A stretch of DNA of 64,000 bases from Planoprotostelium fungivorum (Eukaryota; Evosea; Variosea; Cavosteliida; Cavosteliaceae). This document shows positions 33,221 to 44,163 of this stretch, one piece after another. The notes beneath the pieces are model-generated. The model made no database searches. It saw only the letters and a program-made list of their open reading frames with translations, and was not told the origin of the DNA. Every line of letters starts with the position of its first letter. Position 1 is the first letter of the stretch. The translations under genes and the position numbers were made by a program. The stretch spans positions 1 through 64,000 of the forward strand of contig MDYQ01000362.1 of assembly GCA_003024175.1 (NCBI GenBank), given 5' to 3'.

Positions 33221-34442
33221 TTACAGCTCGTCCTTCTCCTCGGGGGTAGAGGCAGCGGGCTCGCTGTCTTCGGCGGTCTCAGCGGCCTTGGCGGCGGCAG
33301 CCTTCTCGGCCTCATCCTTCTCTTGAGCGGCGGACTCTCCCTTCTGGGCCTCCTTGGTCAGCTCGGCAAACTTGGCAGCCTCAGCAGCATCGTCGGTGAC
33401 AATGATGTTGTCAAAGATAGTACCGCTCTTCACTTGCCACAGCTCAAATCCGACAAAGGCGTTGGAGTCGAAGAGGTACAGGTCGTCTCTGTCGACGTAA
33501 TCGGGGTTGGCGACCATGGGGTGGACCCACTCTCCCTTGTACTCGGGGTTGGGGATTCTCTTGGCGGTCCACTCTCCCTTGTACTCGGGGTTGGGGATGG
33601 TGGGTCTCTCCCACTCTCCGTCGAGCTCGTCGTCCCAGTCCTCGGGCTTGGTGGCCTCGGGGTCGGCGATGGACTCGGCGATGTCGTCGTATCCCTCAGG
33701 CTTCTTGTCTTCGGGGTCGACGATGGTTCTCTCGTCTACCCAGTCGGCAGGCTTGCTGGCCTTGGGGTCCTTGATCTCCTTGGGCTTGAGGATGTCAAAG
33801 TCCTCCTTCAGGCTTCCCTTCTGTGCCTCCTTTCCGTCGATGTCTACCTGGTAGGTGTTGTCGGGATGGATGGTCAGGGTGTACAGGTGAGTCTTCTCGT
33901 CGGTCTCAGTTCTGATCTCTCTCTTCACCAGGTGGTTGGTTCCGTCCTTGGTGATGATGAAGTGGGTCTTCTTGGTAGATCCACAGATATCAGGTCCGAA
34001 CATAACACTGTGAGACATGAGTAAGAGGTAGATGGATTGGTGTTCGATGAGCTCACTTGTATGGGGAGTCACCTCCAAAGGTCTGCTGGTTCAGACCGGC
34101 GGGGAGGAGCTTGATGTAACCACCTCCACAGTCGATGTTCTGCTCGTGCTTGACAGAGTACTGGATGATGAGGTCCTTGCCCTTGTTGCTGAACTCGGTG
34201 GGGATGGCAGCGGAGAGCTGGTAGAAGCGAGCATCGGGAGAGGTCTGGATTCCCTTCTCCTCCTCCTCGTTTCCAAAGTACTTTCCAGCTGTCCACTTGA
34301 ACTCTCCTTGTGTTCCCTCAGATTTCTTGTTCTCACTCTCGACCCAGTTTTTCTCCCAGCCAGAGTGGAACTTCTCTGAGAAATAGACGGTAGCTGAAGC
34401 TACTGACAACAGCGCAAAGATGACTGCGACGACTGTTCTCAT
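33221..34442 (-). CDS. CALR: Calreticulin
   Basis: ER lumenal Ca2+-binding lectin chaperone. ATG 34440-34442 opens a signal peptide ([17 protein letters not shown]). The N-domain holds [10 protein letters not shown] and, after one short intron (about 34021-34052), [15 protein letters not shown], the conserved calreticulin signature. The P-domain has three type-A repeats ([36 protein letters not shown]) and three type-B repeats (GEW...NP-Y). The C-domain is Glu/Ala/Lys-rich and less acidic than in animals. The protein ends in the ER-retrieval signal KDEL, with stop at 33221-33223. Total is about 390 aa, normal for the family. Two CACGTG boxes lie upstream. Confidence 0.98.
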
Positions 34443-35363
34443 TGTGTCTGTGCCTCTGTCAGTACCGAATTCGTCATCATCTTCCTTGTCCTTACCAGAT
34501 GCAGTTGGCCTAAAAAGTGAGGCACACGAATCTCTACATTTGTCGACGTTATGGTGACATCACCGCGTGTCGACAGCGAGAAATGAGATCTTCTCAAAAG
34601 GGCCACGTGTTCCGATGCTTTTGTGTCCACGTGTGACCTTTTTTTTTCAAGTTGAAATGTAGACACCATCTTTGGAGCGGTTCATCGGTGTGCACAAAGA
34701 ACTCTGGAATTAGGTGTATGAGAAACTGTGGGTCACTCATCTTTTCTTCAATGCATATTGATCAAACACACGTTTGAGATTCAAGCTGATTATCAGCAAT
34801 CGACAGTGTAAGTGGCTATTCTTTCTATACGAGAATAGTAATACCGGTATATCATTCGGTAAGTCGTATGACTCCGATCCGTGTGCGATTCACATGTGGG
34901 ATTTGTAAAATGTAACATTCTCGGTGACAACACGAGAATTTGATGTTATTTAAGTCATGTAACACTCATACACGAGGTCCGCTGTCTCACATACGCTCAC
35001 GGCTGACACTCTTAATCATCGAGGTTTTTGAACTGGCACACTGAATAAATCATTCATATGTATCACGTCTTCTTCATCGCCACTCGGTCGATCAGGAGTT
35101 CTCCTCATCGATCGAAGATGATGACACCATCTGTCGGAATTTCACTTTCCTGAGTCACGTGTGAGGAAAGTTTCAGACGAGTAAGCCAGATGTAATTGCA
35201 TTGGAATGAAACTGTCTCAGTTTCTTAGAAGAAGACCAGCAGAGCCGGCGGCGTCCTGGGCGTTTCTGGTTGATTTCTCTCCGGCTGTTTGAGGAAATGT
35301 AGACAAGTCAGAAAGCCTTCTCACCGCGAACAAACCCGGAAATCATTTATCAAAGGAGGAAAC
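34443..35363. promoter_or_regulatory. Divergent promoter region of calreticulin and SAHH with three CACGTG boxes
   Basis: A 920-bp spacer between two divergently read genes. It has CACGTG at 34604-34609 and 34628-34633 (both within CCACGTGT, 24 bp apart, near calreticulin) and at 35156-35161 (within GAGTCACGTGTGAG, about 200 bp before SAHH). No gene is seen. Such palindromes bind bHLH or bZIP factors in many eukaryotes; the factor here is unknown. Confidence 0.5.
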
Positions 35364-36833
35364 ATGAGCAACACACAGACCGTCACACAGACAGCCAAGC
35401 AATACAATGTCAAGAACATCGAAGAGGCTGCCTTCGGCCGTCGCGAGATCTCTCTGGCCGAGCACGAGATGCCCGGTCTGATGGCTTGCCGTGAGAAGTA
35501 CGGCACTGAGCAGCCCCTGAAAGGAGTTCGCATCACTGGCTCTCTCCACATGACCATCCAGACCGCCGTCCTCATCGAGACCCTCGCCGCTCTCGGAGCC
35601 CAAGTTCGCTGGGCCTCTTGCAACATCTACTCCACTCAGGATCACGCCGCCGCTGCCATCGCCGCCGCTGGTATCCCCGTGTTCGCCTGGAAGGGAGAGA
35701 CCCTGGAGGAGTACTGGGACTGCACCTGGGACGCCCTCTACTGGGGCCCCAACCAGTCTTGCCAAATGTTGGTCGACGATGGAGGTGATGCCACCCTCCT
35801 CCTCCACAGAGGTTACGCCGCCGAGGAGGATCCCTCCATCCTGGATCAGGACAATGACAACGAGGAGATCGCCATCGTCAACAAGTTGTTGAAGAAGGTC
35901 CTGAAAGAGCACCCCAACTACTTCCACACAGTCGTGCCTCAATGCAAGGGTGTCTCTGAGGAGACCACCACCGGAGTTCACCGTCTGTACGAGATGCTCA
36001 GAGACGGAAAGCTGATGTTCCCCGCCATCAACGTCAACGACTCTGTCACCAAGTCCAAGTTCGACAACGTCTACGGTTGCCGCCACTCCCTCATCGACGG
36101 TATCAACCGTGCTACCGATGTCATGATCGGAGGAAAGGTGAACATTATTTCAGTCGGACGAGAAGACTGACCATCACAGGTTGCCGTCGTCTGCGGTTAT
36201 GGAGATGTCGGAAAGGGATCTGCTGAGTCTCTGAGAGGACAGGGAGCTCGTGTCATCGTCACCGAGATCGACCCCATCTGCGCCCTCCAGGCTTCCATGG
36301 CTGGTTACGAAGTCAACACTGTCGAGAACGCTCTGTCCAGAGCCGAGATCTTCGTCACTGCCACCGGAAACAGAGACATTCTGACCGTAGAGCACATGGC
36401 CAAGATGAGACACAACTCCATCATCTGCAACATCGGTCACTTCGACAACGAAATCGACGTCAACGGACTGAAGAACTACCCCGGCATCAAGAGAACCGAA
36501 ATCAAGCCTCAGGTCGACCAGTTCACCTTCCCCGACGGACACAGCGTCATCCTCCTGGCTGAGGGAAGACTCGTCAACCTTGGCTGTGCCACCGGTCACC
36601 CCTCTTTCGTCATGTCTTCCAGCTTCACCAACCAAGTTCTGGCTCAGATCTCTCTGTGGACGGAGAACTACAAGCTCGGTGTCTACACGCTGCCAAAGAA
36701 GCTCGACGAGGAGGTCGCCAGACTGCATCTCTCCAAGCTGGGTGTTAACCTCACTGAGCTGACGGATAAGCAATCCAAGTACCTCGGTCTGCCATCAGAG
36801 GGACCCTACAAGAGCGGTCACTACAGATATTAA
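35364..36833 (+). CDS. AHCY: Adenosylhomocysteinase (S-adenosylhomocysteine hydrolase)
   Basis: Cytosolic NAD-dependent enzyme that splits S-adenosylhomocysteine into adenosine and homocysteine, keeping methylation running. The start ATG 35364 ([17 protein letters not shown]) is chosen over upstream frame because it fits the family N-terminus. One 42-nt intron (36138-36179) interrupts the coding region just before the NAD-binding loop [18 protein letters not shown]. Other landmarks are [48 protein letters not shown] and the C-terminal [10 protein letters not shown]. The length, about 475 aa, includes the insert usual for plant/bacterial-type enzymes ([15 protein letters not shown]...). Codon use is strongly biased to C/G-ending codons, as expected for high expression. 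Stop 36831-36833. Confidence 0.98.
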
Positions 36834-37150
36834 GTTGAATACAGTTCGTTATTTTGAACTCTCTCTTTTTACTCTTCCTTGGTGTGTCTCTTTGTCTCTT
36901 TCTTTGTGTCTCTCTTTTTACTCTTCCTTCGCGTCTCTCATCGTCTCTTCTGTTTCATCTTCTGTGCTCGTCTCCTGTAAGAAACCCTTGAATGTGAATG
37001 TGATTTCTTCGCACCCTCGTCGATGGACACACAGGCATCGATCCAAACGACTGTGGGATCTACGCGGATCCATCGAGACACCAGCGAGGAGAGACAGGTG
37101 TGGCAGACTAACAAACAAGTGAAGGTACAGTAGAAAACTTTATACGTGAA
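36834..37150. other. Convergent 3' spacer
   Basis: Between the 3' ends of SAHH (+) and actin-fragmin kinase (-). It is pyrimidine-rich (TCTCTTTTTACTCTTCCT repeated twice) and probably 3' UTR. No gene seen. Confidence 0.5.
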
Positions 37151-38634
37151 TTAGCACGAGATACTTCGGTTTGCTGTGGATGAGAAGATGGCGTGTATCT
37201 TCTCGATGAAGTTTCGGTTGATCCTCGTGATCCCCGTTGCCTCCGCCGGTATATCGTTCGCCTTTGCGGTGGGCAGGATGTCGTGCTTCACTTCCCTCTG
37301 TTGTTGGTAGATCTGATCCAAGTCCAGACTCCCGATCATGGATACTCCTTGTCACGTTCAGAACGACTCATGGTTCATCATGTCCATCGTCACCCTTCAG
37401 TAGACCACGCTGGATGACCTTTGATCCATCCTCTCCAATATCCACCTTGGAATGTTCCAAGAGAAAATCTCTCACTCGCTTCGTTTGAGAAGACTCCTTG
37501 TCTGGATGAGCTGCCGCCTCTTCGATGGCCTCTTGGACTGACTGTAAATACTTTTCACAGTTCTCTCCAAATTGCTCGGGGTCGATCGAAGTGAACGTGT
37601 GATCGATGCCCAACACCTGAACGTCTCAGCCATATTCCTCTTCTCCCGTGTCTCCTCACCTTCTCCTTTCTGATGTTGAACATGACGTTCTTTGGATTTC
37701 CGTTGTTCATCCACACGTAAGGGAATCTATCGACAGTCCATCAGAGAGTGAAGACATGGAGGATGAGTGGTCACCTGTCCCAGTTGTTGACGTACAGATC
37801 GAATGCGATGAGATGTCCGATGGCCTCCAAGACCTCACGTTTCGCAAAGATCCTACGGATCAACTTTCCTTCTTCTTCTCCCAAGAGAGACTGTAGGTCG
37901 TGCCCTGTTCAAGTCAATGTCGAATCGTTGTCCTCATACCTCTGACAAATTCCATCATGATGAAGCTGACTCTTCCCAAGAGTGATTTGGCCAATTTCGA
38001 GTTGGATTCTTCGTTCTTGAGGCCGGCCTCTCTCTTCGTGGCTTCCATTCTCCACAGGTTCTCTGTCATCTGACCCCACTCGGAATCTTGTTCGACGACA
38101 ACTCTCATCTTGGGTACGTCCTCTAAACCCGCTACGATGGCAAGGTTGTTGGCAAAGATATCGGAGGCGATGGTCAACGATCCTGTTCGACGTTTCACTT
38201 ATAGACCTGAGGGATCACTACTCATACCTTTCAGTGCGACCACACCTGCTTCCAATTCTACGAAAAAGAGTTCGCTTCCGTCCTCTGTGGTCCATACTCC
38301 TTTGATGGTGCTCCAATCGACTGACACAATGTGAGTGGACGTGGCCAGACGTGACTCACTTGGTTTGTCAAGATCGTGGATGACGTGAACAGCATTGGGA
38401 TCAAATGACCAAGAAGGGTCCTCTGACCACACGTTGTTGTTCTTGGCTTCACTCACTTGGACAGTTTCCCATCTGTGGGAATCAGAACTTGGAGATCGTC
38501 TCTCGGTTCACCTCTTTCTTCCACTCTCGTCGATGTAACTGCTAGAGGATGTTCTGTATCGTTCAGCGCGGGAAATGAGGTAGTACTCACCCCTCAGAAC
38601 TTGGCAGCTCAGGGGCAGGGGGTGGCGTCGTCAT
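37151..38634 (-). CDS. Actin-fragmin kinase-like protein kinase
   Basis: Member of the atypical AFK kinase family (PF09192), first described in Physarum, where the kinase phosphorylates actin in the actin-fragmin complex. ATG 38632-38634 opens MTTPPPAPELPSSEG. Two short introns lead to SYIDESGRKRWETVQVSEAK and a substrate-binding N-lobe (VDWSTIKGVWTTEDGSELFF...EAGVVALKG). The rest includes SFIMMEFVRG (hinge-like) and EAIGHLIAFDLYVNNWDRFP with WMNNGNPKNVMFN, the family's catalytic and metal-binding loops. The C-terminal helices end at stop 37151-37153. No kelch repeats are visible, unlike Physarum AFK. Actin as substrate is inferred from the family. Confidence 0.82.
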
Positions 38635-38912
38635 TGTTGTTTGTGTTATTGGCTTGCTTCTGTTCTATGTCCTTTGAAATGACAACACGCGAATTTTCAT
38701 ACAAATTGTGTTAGAAAATACGTCTAGATGAACTCGGTCTAACATGTACAATCGTCTTTTTATCATGTTCCCTTTCGATGGACTTGCTGCTCCTGTGATG
38801 TCCTAATTTCGTTGTCTCTCGTGTCGAATGATGTCTGTGTATGATTTGTTTCTACTTGTTCTCGGTTTTCAGTGAGACCATGTTATCCAGGCCATTTCCA
38901 ATGGAGGCAGCT

Positions 38913-39282
38913 CTACCGTTGATTTGGAAACATGATCCCTGTCTTGCCACTGCAGGTGCAGCTGTATTCGTTGTTGCTGCGGTGTCCATCAGAGAGGGAG
39001 GAACTCTGGAGGCGTTGATCATGATGGCAGAGCCGCTCTTCTGTATGGCTGATCTCGTCATTGGGGTTGATGTGGTTGCTTTGTGGTTGATGTGAATGCT
39101 CTTTCCAATTTGTCCACCCCGGAGCTGCCTGAGACCCATCAATTTGGGTACAACTCCGAAACTCCGAATAAACGGGGATTACTCACAAATATCTCCACCT
39201 GACCATAGAACAGCCCACATAATCCAGGACTCTGTGATTCTCTACTGCTTCTCTCTCCACAGTGACTTTGTTCTCTCTCCAT
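38913..39282 (-). CDS. Uncertain small spliced ORF
   Basis: ATG at 39282 opens MEREQSHCGERSSRESQSPG and reaches a GTGAGTAA donor. The acceptor TCTCAG leads in phase to AAPGWTNWKEHSHQPQSNHI and a stop at 38913-38915. A second frame downstream (GGQIGKSIHINHKATTSTP to 38852) is also open, so the true frame is unclear. No family recognised. Confidence 0.28.
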
Positions 39283-39383
39283 CGACAATCTCCTTTCACA
39301 ATCTCCTTCGTAAAGACACACGCCTCTTACGGAGATGATGAGATCTCCCACACAGAGAAGAATTCTCTTACAAAGAAAAGTAT

Positions 39384-41888
39384 CTATTCTGCTTTACCGA
39401 GAGCTACAAAGTTGAATCGAGCGATGTAGTTGGCGTCGATGTTGGTGATGGTGGCGTTGCTGTCCTGAGGCAACCAGAAATGATCTCCAGAGTAGGCGTG
39501 GAACTTTTCCATTCCTTCAATCTCCACAGACAATGCACCCAAGATCATCATCAGCACCTGCACCTCTTCAGCTCTCCTCCTCCCTCTGTCCCTCACCAAT
39601 CCTCCATCTGTGTTGTCTCTGTTGTACGTCTCTCCGGGGGGCAAGTTGATGACACCCGAGATGAAGAGGTCGTGGTTCAGCATCTCCCCTGCCGTCGTCA
39701 CGTTGTAGTCTTCGTCTGTCCTCTTTGGTTCCCTCAGCTTGCGGACACACAGGGGCACCCTCTTTCCATTCGATGCCCTCACCTGCGGGATCTTCCCTCC
39801 CTCCATCATTCGAACTCTAGACACTCTCGATTTCTGTGGAGTCTTCTCGTGTTCTACTCGATCCACGATGGTTCCTGCCCTCATCAGTCTCTTCATCGTT
39901 GAGCCATGGTGGTTCATGAGAGAGACTCACTCGTGTTGAATGCATCGTCTTCAGAGAGGTGCACGGGTGATTTCTTGTATACGAGCTTGTCGTTGCGCCA
40001 GAAATCGACTGGCTTCTCTCTCCTCCTCAGACTCTCTCTCCTTGTATTACTGGCTCCCTCTGCACACAGTCAACATTTATCCACAAGAGTCAATGGAGAG
40101 TCAATGGATGAAGAATGAATGAACAAGAGTTCACCTTGTGTCGTGTCTTCTGGATCACTGTATCCAGCTTCCTCTGGATCATCGATAGAATGTTCCACGT
40201 GGAACGTCTCATCCATGGAAGATTCCAACACAGAGATCTCCTGTTCCTTTTCAGTTCTTTGTTGATGAATGAACCCACCGATGAGAAGGACATGTCGGTG
40301 ATCTCGTGTGTGTCCTTGGTTGTCTTCTTATCCTTCGATAACTTGGAGACACTCTGGGGAGGTGCCATGATCCTCGGTGATTCTGTCGACTTCTTGGGCT
40401 TGGGTGCCTCTTTCTTCGATGTCTTGGTGGATTTCTTAGAAGGGGGTACATCCTTCTCTCTGTCATCAACGAACCACTCTCTTCCTCACCTCTTCCTCCT
40501 CTTCCTCTGAGCTCTCGACCTCCTTTGCCTTTCCTTTTGTTTTTGTCTGTGTCTTCTTTGGTAATTCTATCTTCTTTGGAGCAGCCTTCTTGGTGTTACT
40601 CTCCACCTTGGATCGCTTGCGTGGAAGTTCTTCCTCTGTTATCGATTAAAACGTTCAAGAGCTCCTCCTCTTCATTCTTACCTTCCTCAGAGGATGATTC
40701 ATCTTCCAAAGCACGCTTCTTGGTGTCCACACTGCTCTTCTTGTTCGTATGACTCTTCTCGGTGTTTGCACTACTCTTCTTGCTGTCGCCCTTCTTCTGG
40801 CTGTTCTTCTTTGTGTCGATGATGGGAGATAGGAAGTCCTCATCCAGATTTCTAGCGATCTGAAGGAAGATCAGTATAGAATCGAGAAGATAACACTCAC
40901 CCCATCGTCGAGTGAAACAGTCTGATGGTGGTCTCCTCGAATGATCGATGGCGCTTCACTTCCAAAGTCCACCTAACAGGAGGTAAATATTGTATACTGT
41001 AAAAATCGAACGAGAGAAGACTCACGGGCTCATATGCGGTGCTCTCCCACTGATTAGGGGAGCCTGGCTCTGCTTCGAAGATGGGAGAGGCTGGACTGTC
41101 CACCTTTCCCTTCTTGCTCGACTTGGTGCTGTCATTGCTCTTCTTGGTGCTTTCATTGCTCTTCTTGGTGCTTCCATTGCTCTTCTTGGTGCTTCCATTG
41201 CTCTTCTTGGTGCTCTCATTGGTGGTGCTCTCATTGTTCTTCTTGGCGCTCTCATTGGTTTTCTTGGACGGCGACGCTCTCTTTGCGATCTTCTTCCGGC
41301 TCTCGTCTCCGTTGAGTGGCTCCACCGTGTCATACGAGTTGGAAATAGATCCTTTCGTCGAATCATCGCTGTCACTCTCTTCTTGTTTCTTTGTTGTCTT
41401 ACTGGCCGACTTCTTACTGGCTCCCCTGTCACTGCTCTTCACAGCGTAACCTCCTTTGTCTCCCTTAGTGCTGTGGGCTGTCTTGTCTGTCGACTTTTCT
41501 GTCTCTTCCTCGCTACTCTCTTCCCTCCCCTGATGATTCTTGGGTGTCTTGTATAGACTGCTGTGGTTCAACTTCGAACTCTTACGACTGTTTGTTGTTG
41601 TCGAAAGATCTGCAGATTGATCGAGTGAGACACTACTTTGGTCTGCTTCTGGGCTGTCGGGTGTCGATACGTCCTGTGGAACTTTTCCAAAGATGACTGA
41701 GAACATTAAGACGACGTTATCATTCATTTCGACTCACTAGATGACTCTCGAGTTTCATTCACTGTCCCATCTGCATCCCAAAACTGGTCTACGTCCTCCA
41801 AACCATCATCGTCCTTGGCTATATTCTTCTTCGGTTGATAAGTGATCTTCCAGTCACCATTCGACTGTCTCTTTCCTTTGGATGGCAT
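39384..41888 (-). CDS. CENPC: CENP-C / Mif2 kinetochore protein
   Basis: Inner-kinetochore protein that binds CENP-A nucleosomes and dimerises through a C-terminal cupin. ATG 41886-41888 opens MPSKGKRQSNGDWKITYQPK and a D/W-rich N-terminal motif (DVDQFWDAD). A long Ser/Lys/Glu-rich disordered region follows, with tandem STKKSNG heptads at about 41119-41235. The CENP-C motif is seen at about 39990-40050 as RRESLRRREKPVDFWRND, fitting the R-x(n)-P-x-x-[YF]-W pattern. The last exons give the cupin fold: LFISGVINLPPGETYN, VQVLMMILGALSVEIEGM and GDHFWLPQDSNATITN, with stop at 39384-39386. The N-terminal assignment rests on continuity of frame across introns; the motif and cupin are the firm evidence. 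Confidence 0.8.
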
Positions 41889-42039
41889 CCTGTGTAACGA
41901 TTATCTTTCGGTTCGAACGAAACTATTCCCGCGCTCCGAAAAGTAAGATATCATATGTTGTTGTAGATGAGGACGTCAAGGGAGGATTAGAGGTGCATCC
42001 TTCGTGAGTTGAACCGGATCAATCCTCTATCCATCATCG

Positions 42040-42560
42040 ATGCCTGCTCAAACCCCCAAGACCACCAAGACTGGTGAGAAGAAGAAGTCCACTAGACAGC
42101 TGACTGGTGTTGAGCTCACCGTCCATGTTGCCAAGCTCATCCACAAAGTGTGAGTACTCGAAAACGCGTTCTATCCTTATCAACACGAACCAATATCCAT
42201 CGTCTGATCTTTGAACATAAATAATCGTATCTGTGTGATGTGATATGGAGGCACAATTCACATTATGCGGACAAGCTCTGACTCCCGCATAGGAGCTTCA
42301 AGCAACGCGCTCCCCGCGCTGTTAAGGAGATCAAGAAGCTCGCTACTCAGAGATTCAAGACTAGCGATGTCCGTCTTGAGCCCAAGCTGAACAAGCACAT
42401 CTGGTCCAAGGGTATCAAGGGATGCCCAACTCGCATCCGTGTCAAGATGCAGAGAAAGAGAAACGAGGACGAGGATGCCAAGGAGAAATTCTACACTCTG
42501 GTGTCGCACGTTCCCGTCCCCACCTTCACTGGACTTCTGACTGCCAGCTCATTCGATTAA
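42040..42560 (+). CDS. RPL31: 60S ribosomal protein eL31
   Basis: Component of the large ribosomal subunit near the polypeptide exit tunnel. ATG 42040 opens MPAQTPKTTKTGEKKKSTRQ. The first exon ends VAKLIHKV, and a 143-nt intron (42150-42292) precedes SFKQRAPRAVKEIKKLA. Further matches are DVRLEPKLNKHIWSKGIKG, RIRVKMQRKRNEDEDAKEKF and YTLVSHVPVPTF, colinear with animal eL31. Stop 42558-42560, about 125 aa. The intron is longer than most here. Codon use is biased as in other highly expressed genes. Confidence 0.97.
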
Positions 42561-42883
42561 GCTTCTACTGGGCCGGTTTCAGATAAAATGGGAGATGATC
42601 GGATTTCAGGTATCTATTTCCTATTGCTCTCTTGCTTCTTCATTCTATGAGATTCGTCACAGATCAATCGCGATCAGCTCATGTGATTTTCTTTCTTGTG
42701 ATTGATCACTCGACAAGTGAGACAGAGTTGAATGTGTTTTATTGTGTCATAATACTCAAGTACGAGTTTGCGGGTTGATGATGGAAATCTCTGATGATTG
42801 CCGTGTGTCTTCGCTGTCCTCGGCGAATTACAGAATTTCGAAAACATCTTGTTTTTTTCCGCACAACTGGCACCATCTTCATC
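42561..42883. other. Spacer, no gene seen
   Basis: 3' region of eL31 and 5' region of the oxygenase gene. The frame open upstream of 42884 has no start fitting the family. Confidence 0.4.
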
Positions 42884-44012
42884 ATGGCACAGTCATTTCC
42901 AAAGGCTCGAGTGAATCAACTGATTGGAGAAGACTTTGGTCAGAGTCTAGAGAACGTTGGTTTTGGCATCATCGATGGACTGCTTGGCTCCGATTGGACG
43001 AATGGACTTCGGCAGGAGATAAAAAAGCTTTACGACCAAGGCCTACTGGTGCCCAACAAGACATACTACGAGGGGAGGAAAGATGAGAATGGTAGATTCG
43101 TCTACGGTTACTCTGTATCGAAGCCAAATGTCCACGAGCTGGATCTGTCGACCATAGAGTTACAGAAGAGGAAGGTCAGATCGACACATCATCCACACCA
43201 TCATCACCCTGAAACTCCTCAGGAATTAGACATACCCCATCTGAATGCACTGTACGAAGACGAGACGATCCAAAAGAGCATCAATCGTGCAGCCCCTGAC
43301 TTCAACATCACCAAACTGGACATCAAGATCCAATACAATGCCGGAGAGGGTGGATGCTTTCCGATGCATTTTGACACTACGACGAATGTATCGAAGAGGA
43401 GGGTGACTGGAACTCTCTATCTCAATCCTGATTGGATCCCCGAACACGGAGGTGGGGTGCAGTCACGGAATCAAATGTGACGTTGTGAAGGACAGCTGAG
43501 GGTCTATCCATTTCCGTATGATATCATGGATGTTGACCCACTGAACGACCGGCTGGTGCTATTCAGTAGTCACGAGACACTCCACAGAGTCATGCCTTCT
43601 CATGCTCCAGCGAGATACTGCATCACCTTGTGGTATTACGTCGATCAAGATTCACCACAGGTGAGGACGTGAACGACTCTCCCTCTGGCTGCCTCTCACC
43701 TTTCGATAGAGTCTTCAGATCCCTCGCTTCTCGTGGTTGCGTCAAGTGGAAGGAATTGGCTTCTTATTGAACCCTAACACGAGGAAATTGTTATCGAAGA
43801 TCGTCTATGACAACCACTGGAGGGAGTCCGTTCGGCAGAGCTTTGGAGAGCAGAAGGAGGAGATCGAGAAGATCCTGGCGAATCACAACAAAGAGGTGGA
43901 GCACATCAAGAAGCAATTGAGCCCAGAGATACTGGACTTTCTCTTGCAATGCGTGCCACTCGCTCACGGCGAGGATTTTCTCAAGTTAGCACGACCGATC
44001 AAAGGAGAATAA
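42884..44012 (+). CDS. 2-oxoglutarate/Fe(II)-dependent oxygenase (prolyl 4-hydroxylase-like)
   Basis: ATG 42884 (MAQSFPKARVNQLIGEDFGQ). The double-stranded beta-helix core carries the metal ligands: the H-x-D pair in GGCFPMHFDTTTN, and the distal His in HETLHRVMPSHAPARYCITL, whose Arg would bind 2-oxoglutarate. LYLNPDWIPEHGG joins across a 39-nt intron (about 43451-43489) to QLRVYPFPYD. A His-rich insert (HHPHHHHPE) is present. The C-terminal third (QKEEIEKILANHNKEVEHIK) is a coiled coil, ending at TAA 44010-44012. No signal peptide, so it is a cytosolic or nuclear hydroxylase rather than a collagen one. Substrate unknown. Confidence 0.85.
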
Positions 44013-44163
44013 AGATAGAAGAGAGAGGACCATGGATCGAATGTAGTGCTGATCAGACGGTGTACATGTCACGGTCGTTTGTTGAAATGGAAGAAAAATC
44101 ACTCGTATGGACTACAACGAAATCACACGCAAAATGGGCCCAAATTTTCTCTGCACGGGAGGC

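Noticed and set aside
33209-34024. 271-codon plus-strand frame rich in Gly, Leu and Val opposite calreticulin
   Set aside because: Antisense of the calreticulin P- and C-domains. The repeats on the sense strand explain its periodicity.
35343-36773. Long minus-strand frames opposite adenosylhomocysteinase
   Set aside because: They are mirror frames caused by strong codon bias on the plus strand, which encodes an unmistakable enzyme.
40990-41556. Hydrophobic Leu/Ala-rich frames that look like membrane proteins
   Set aside because: They are antisense to the Ser/Lys repeats of the CENP-C linker; the apparent TM helices come from the complement of Lys/Ser codons.
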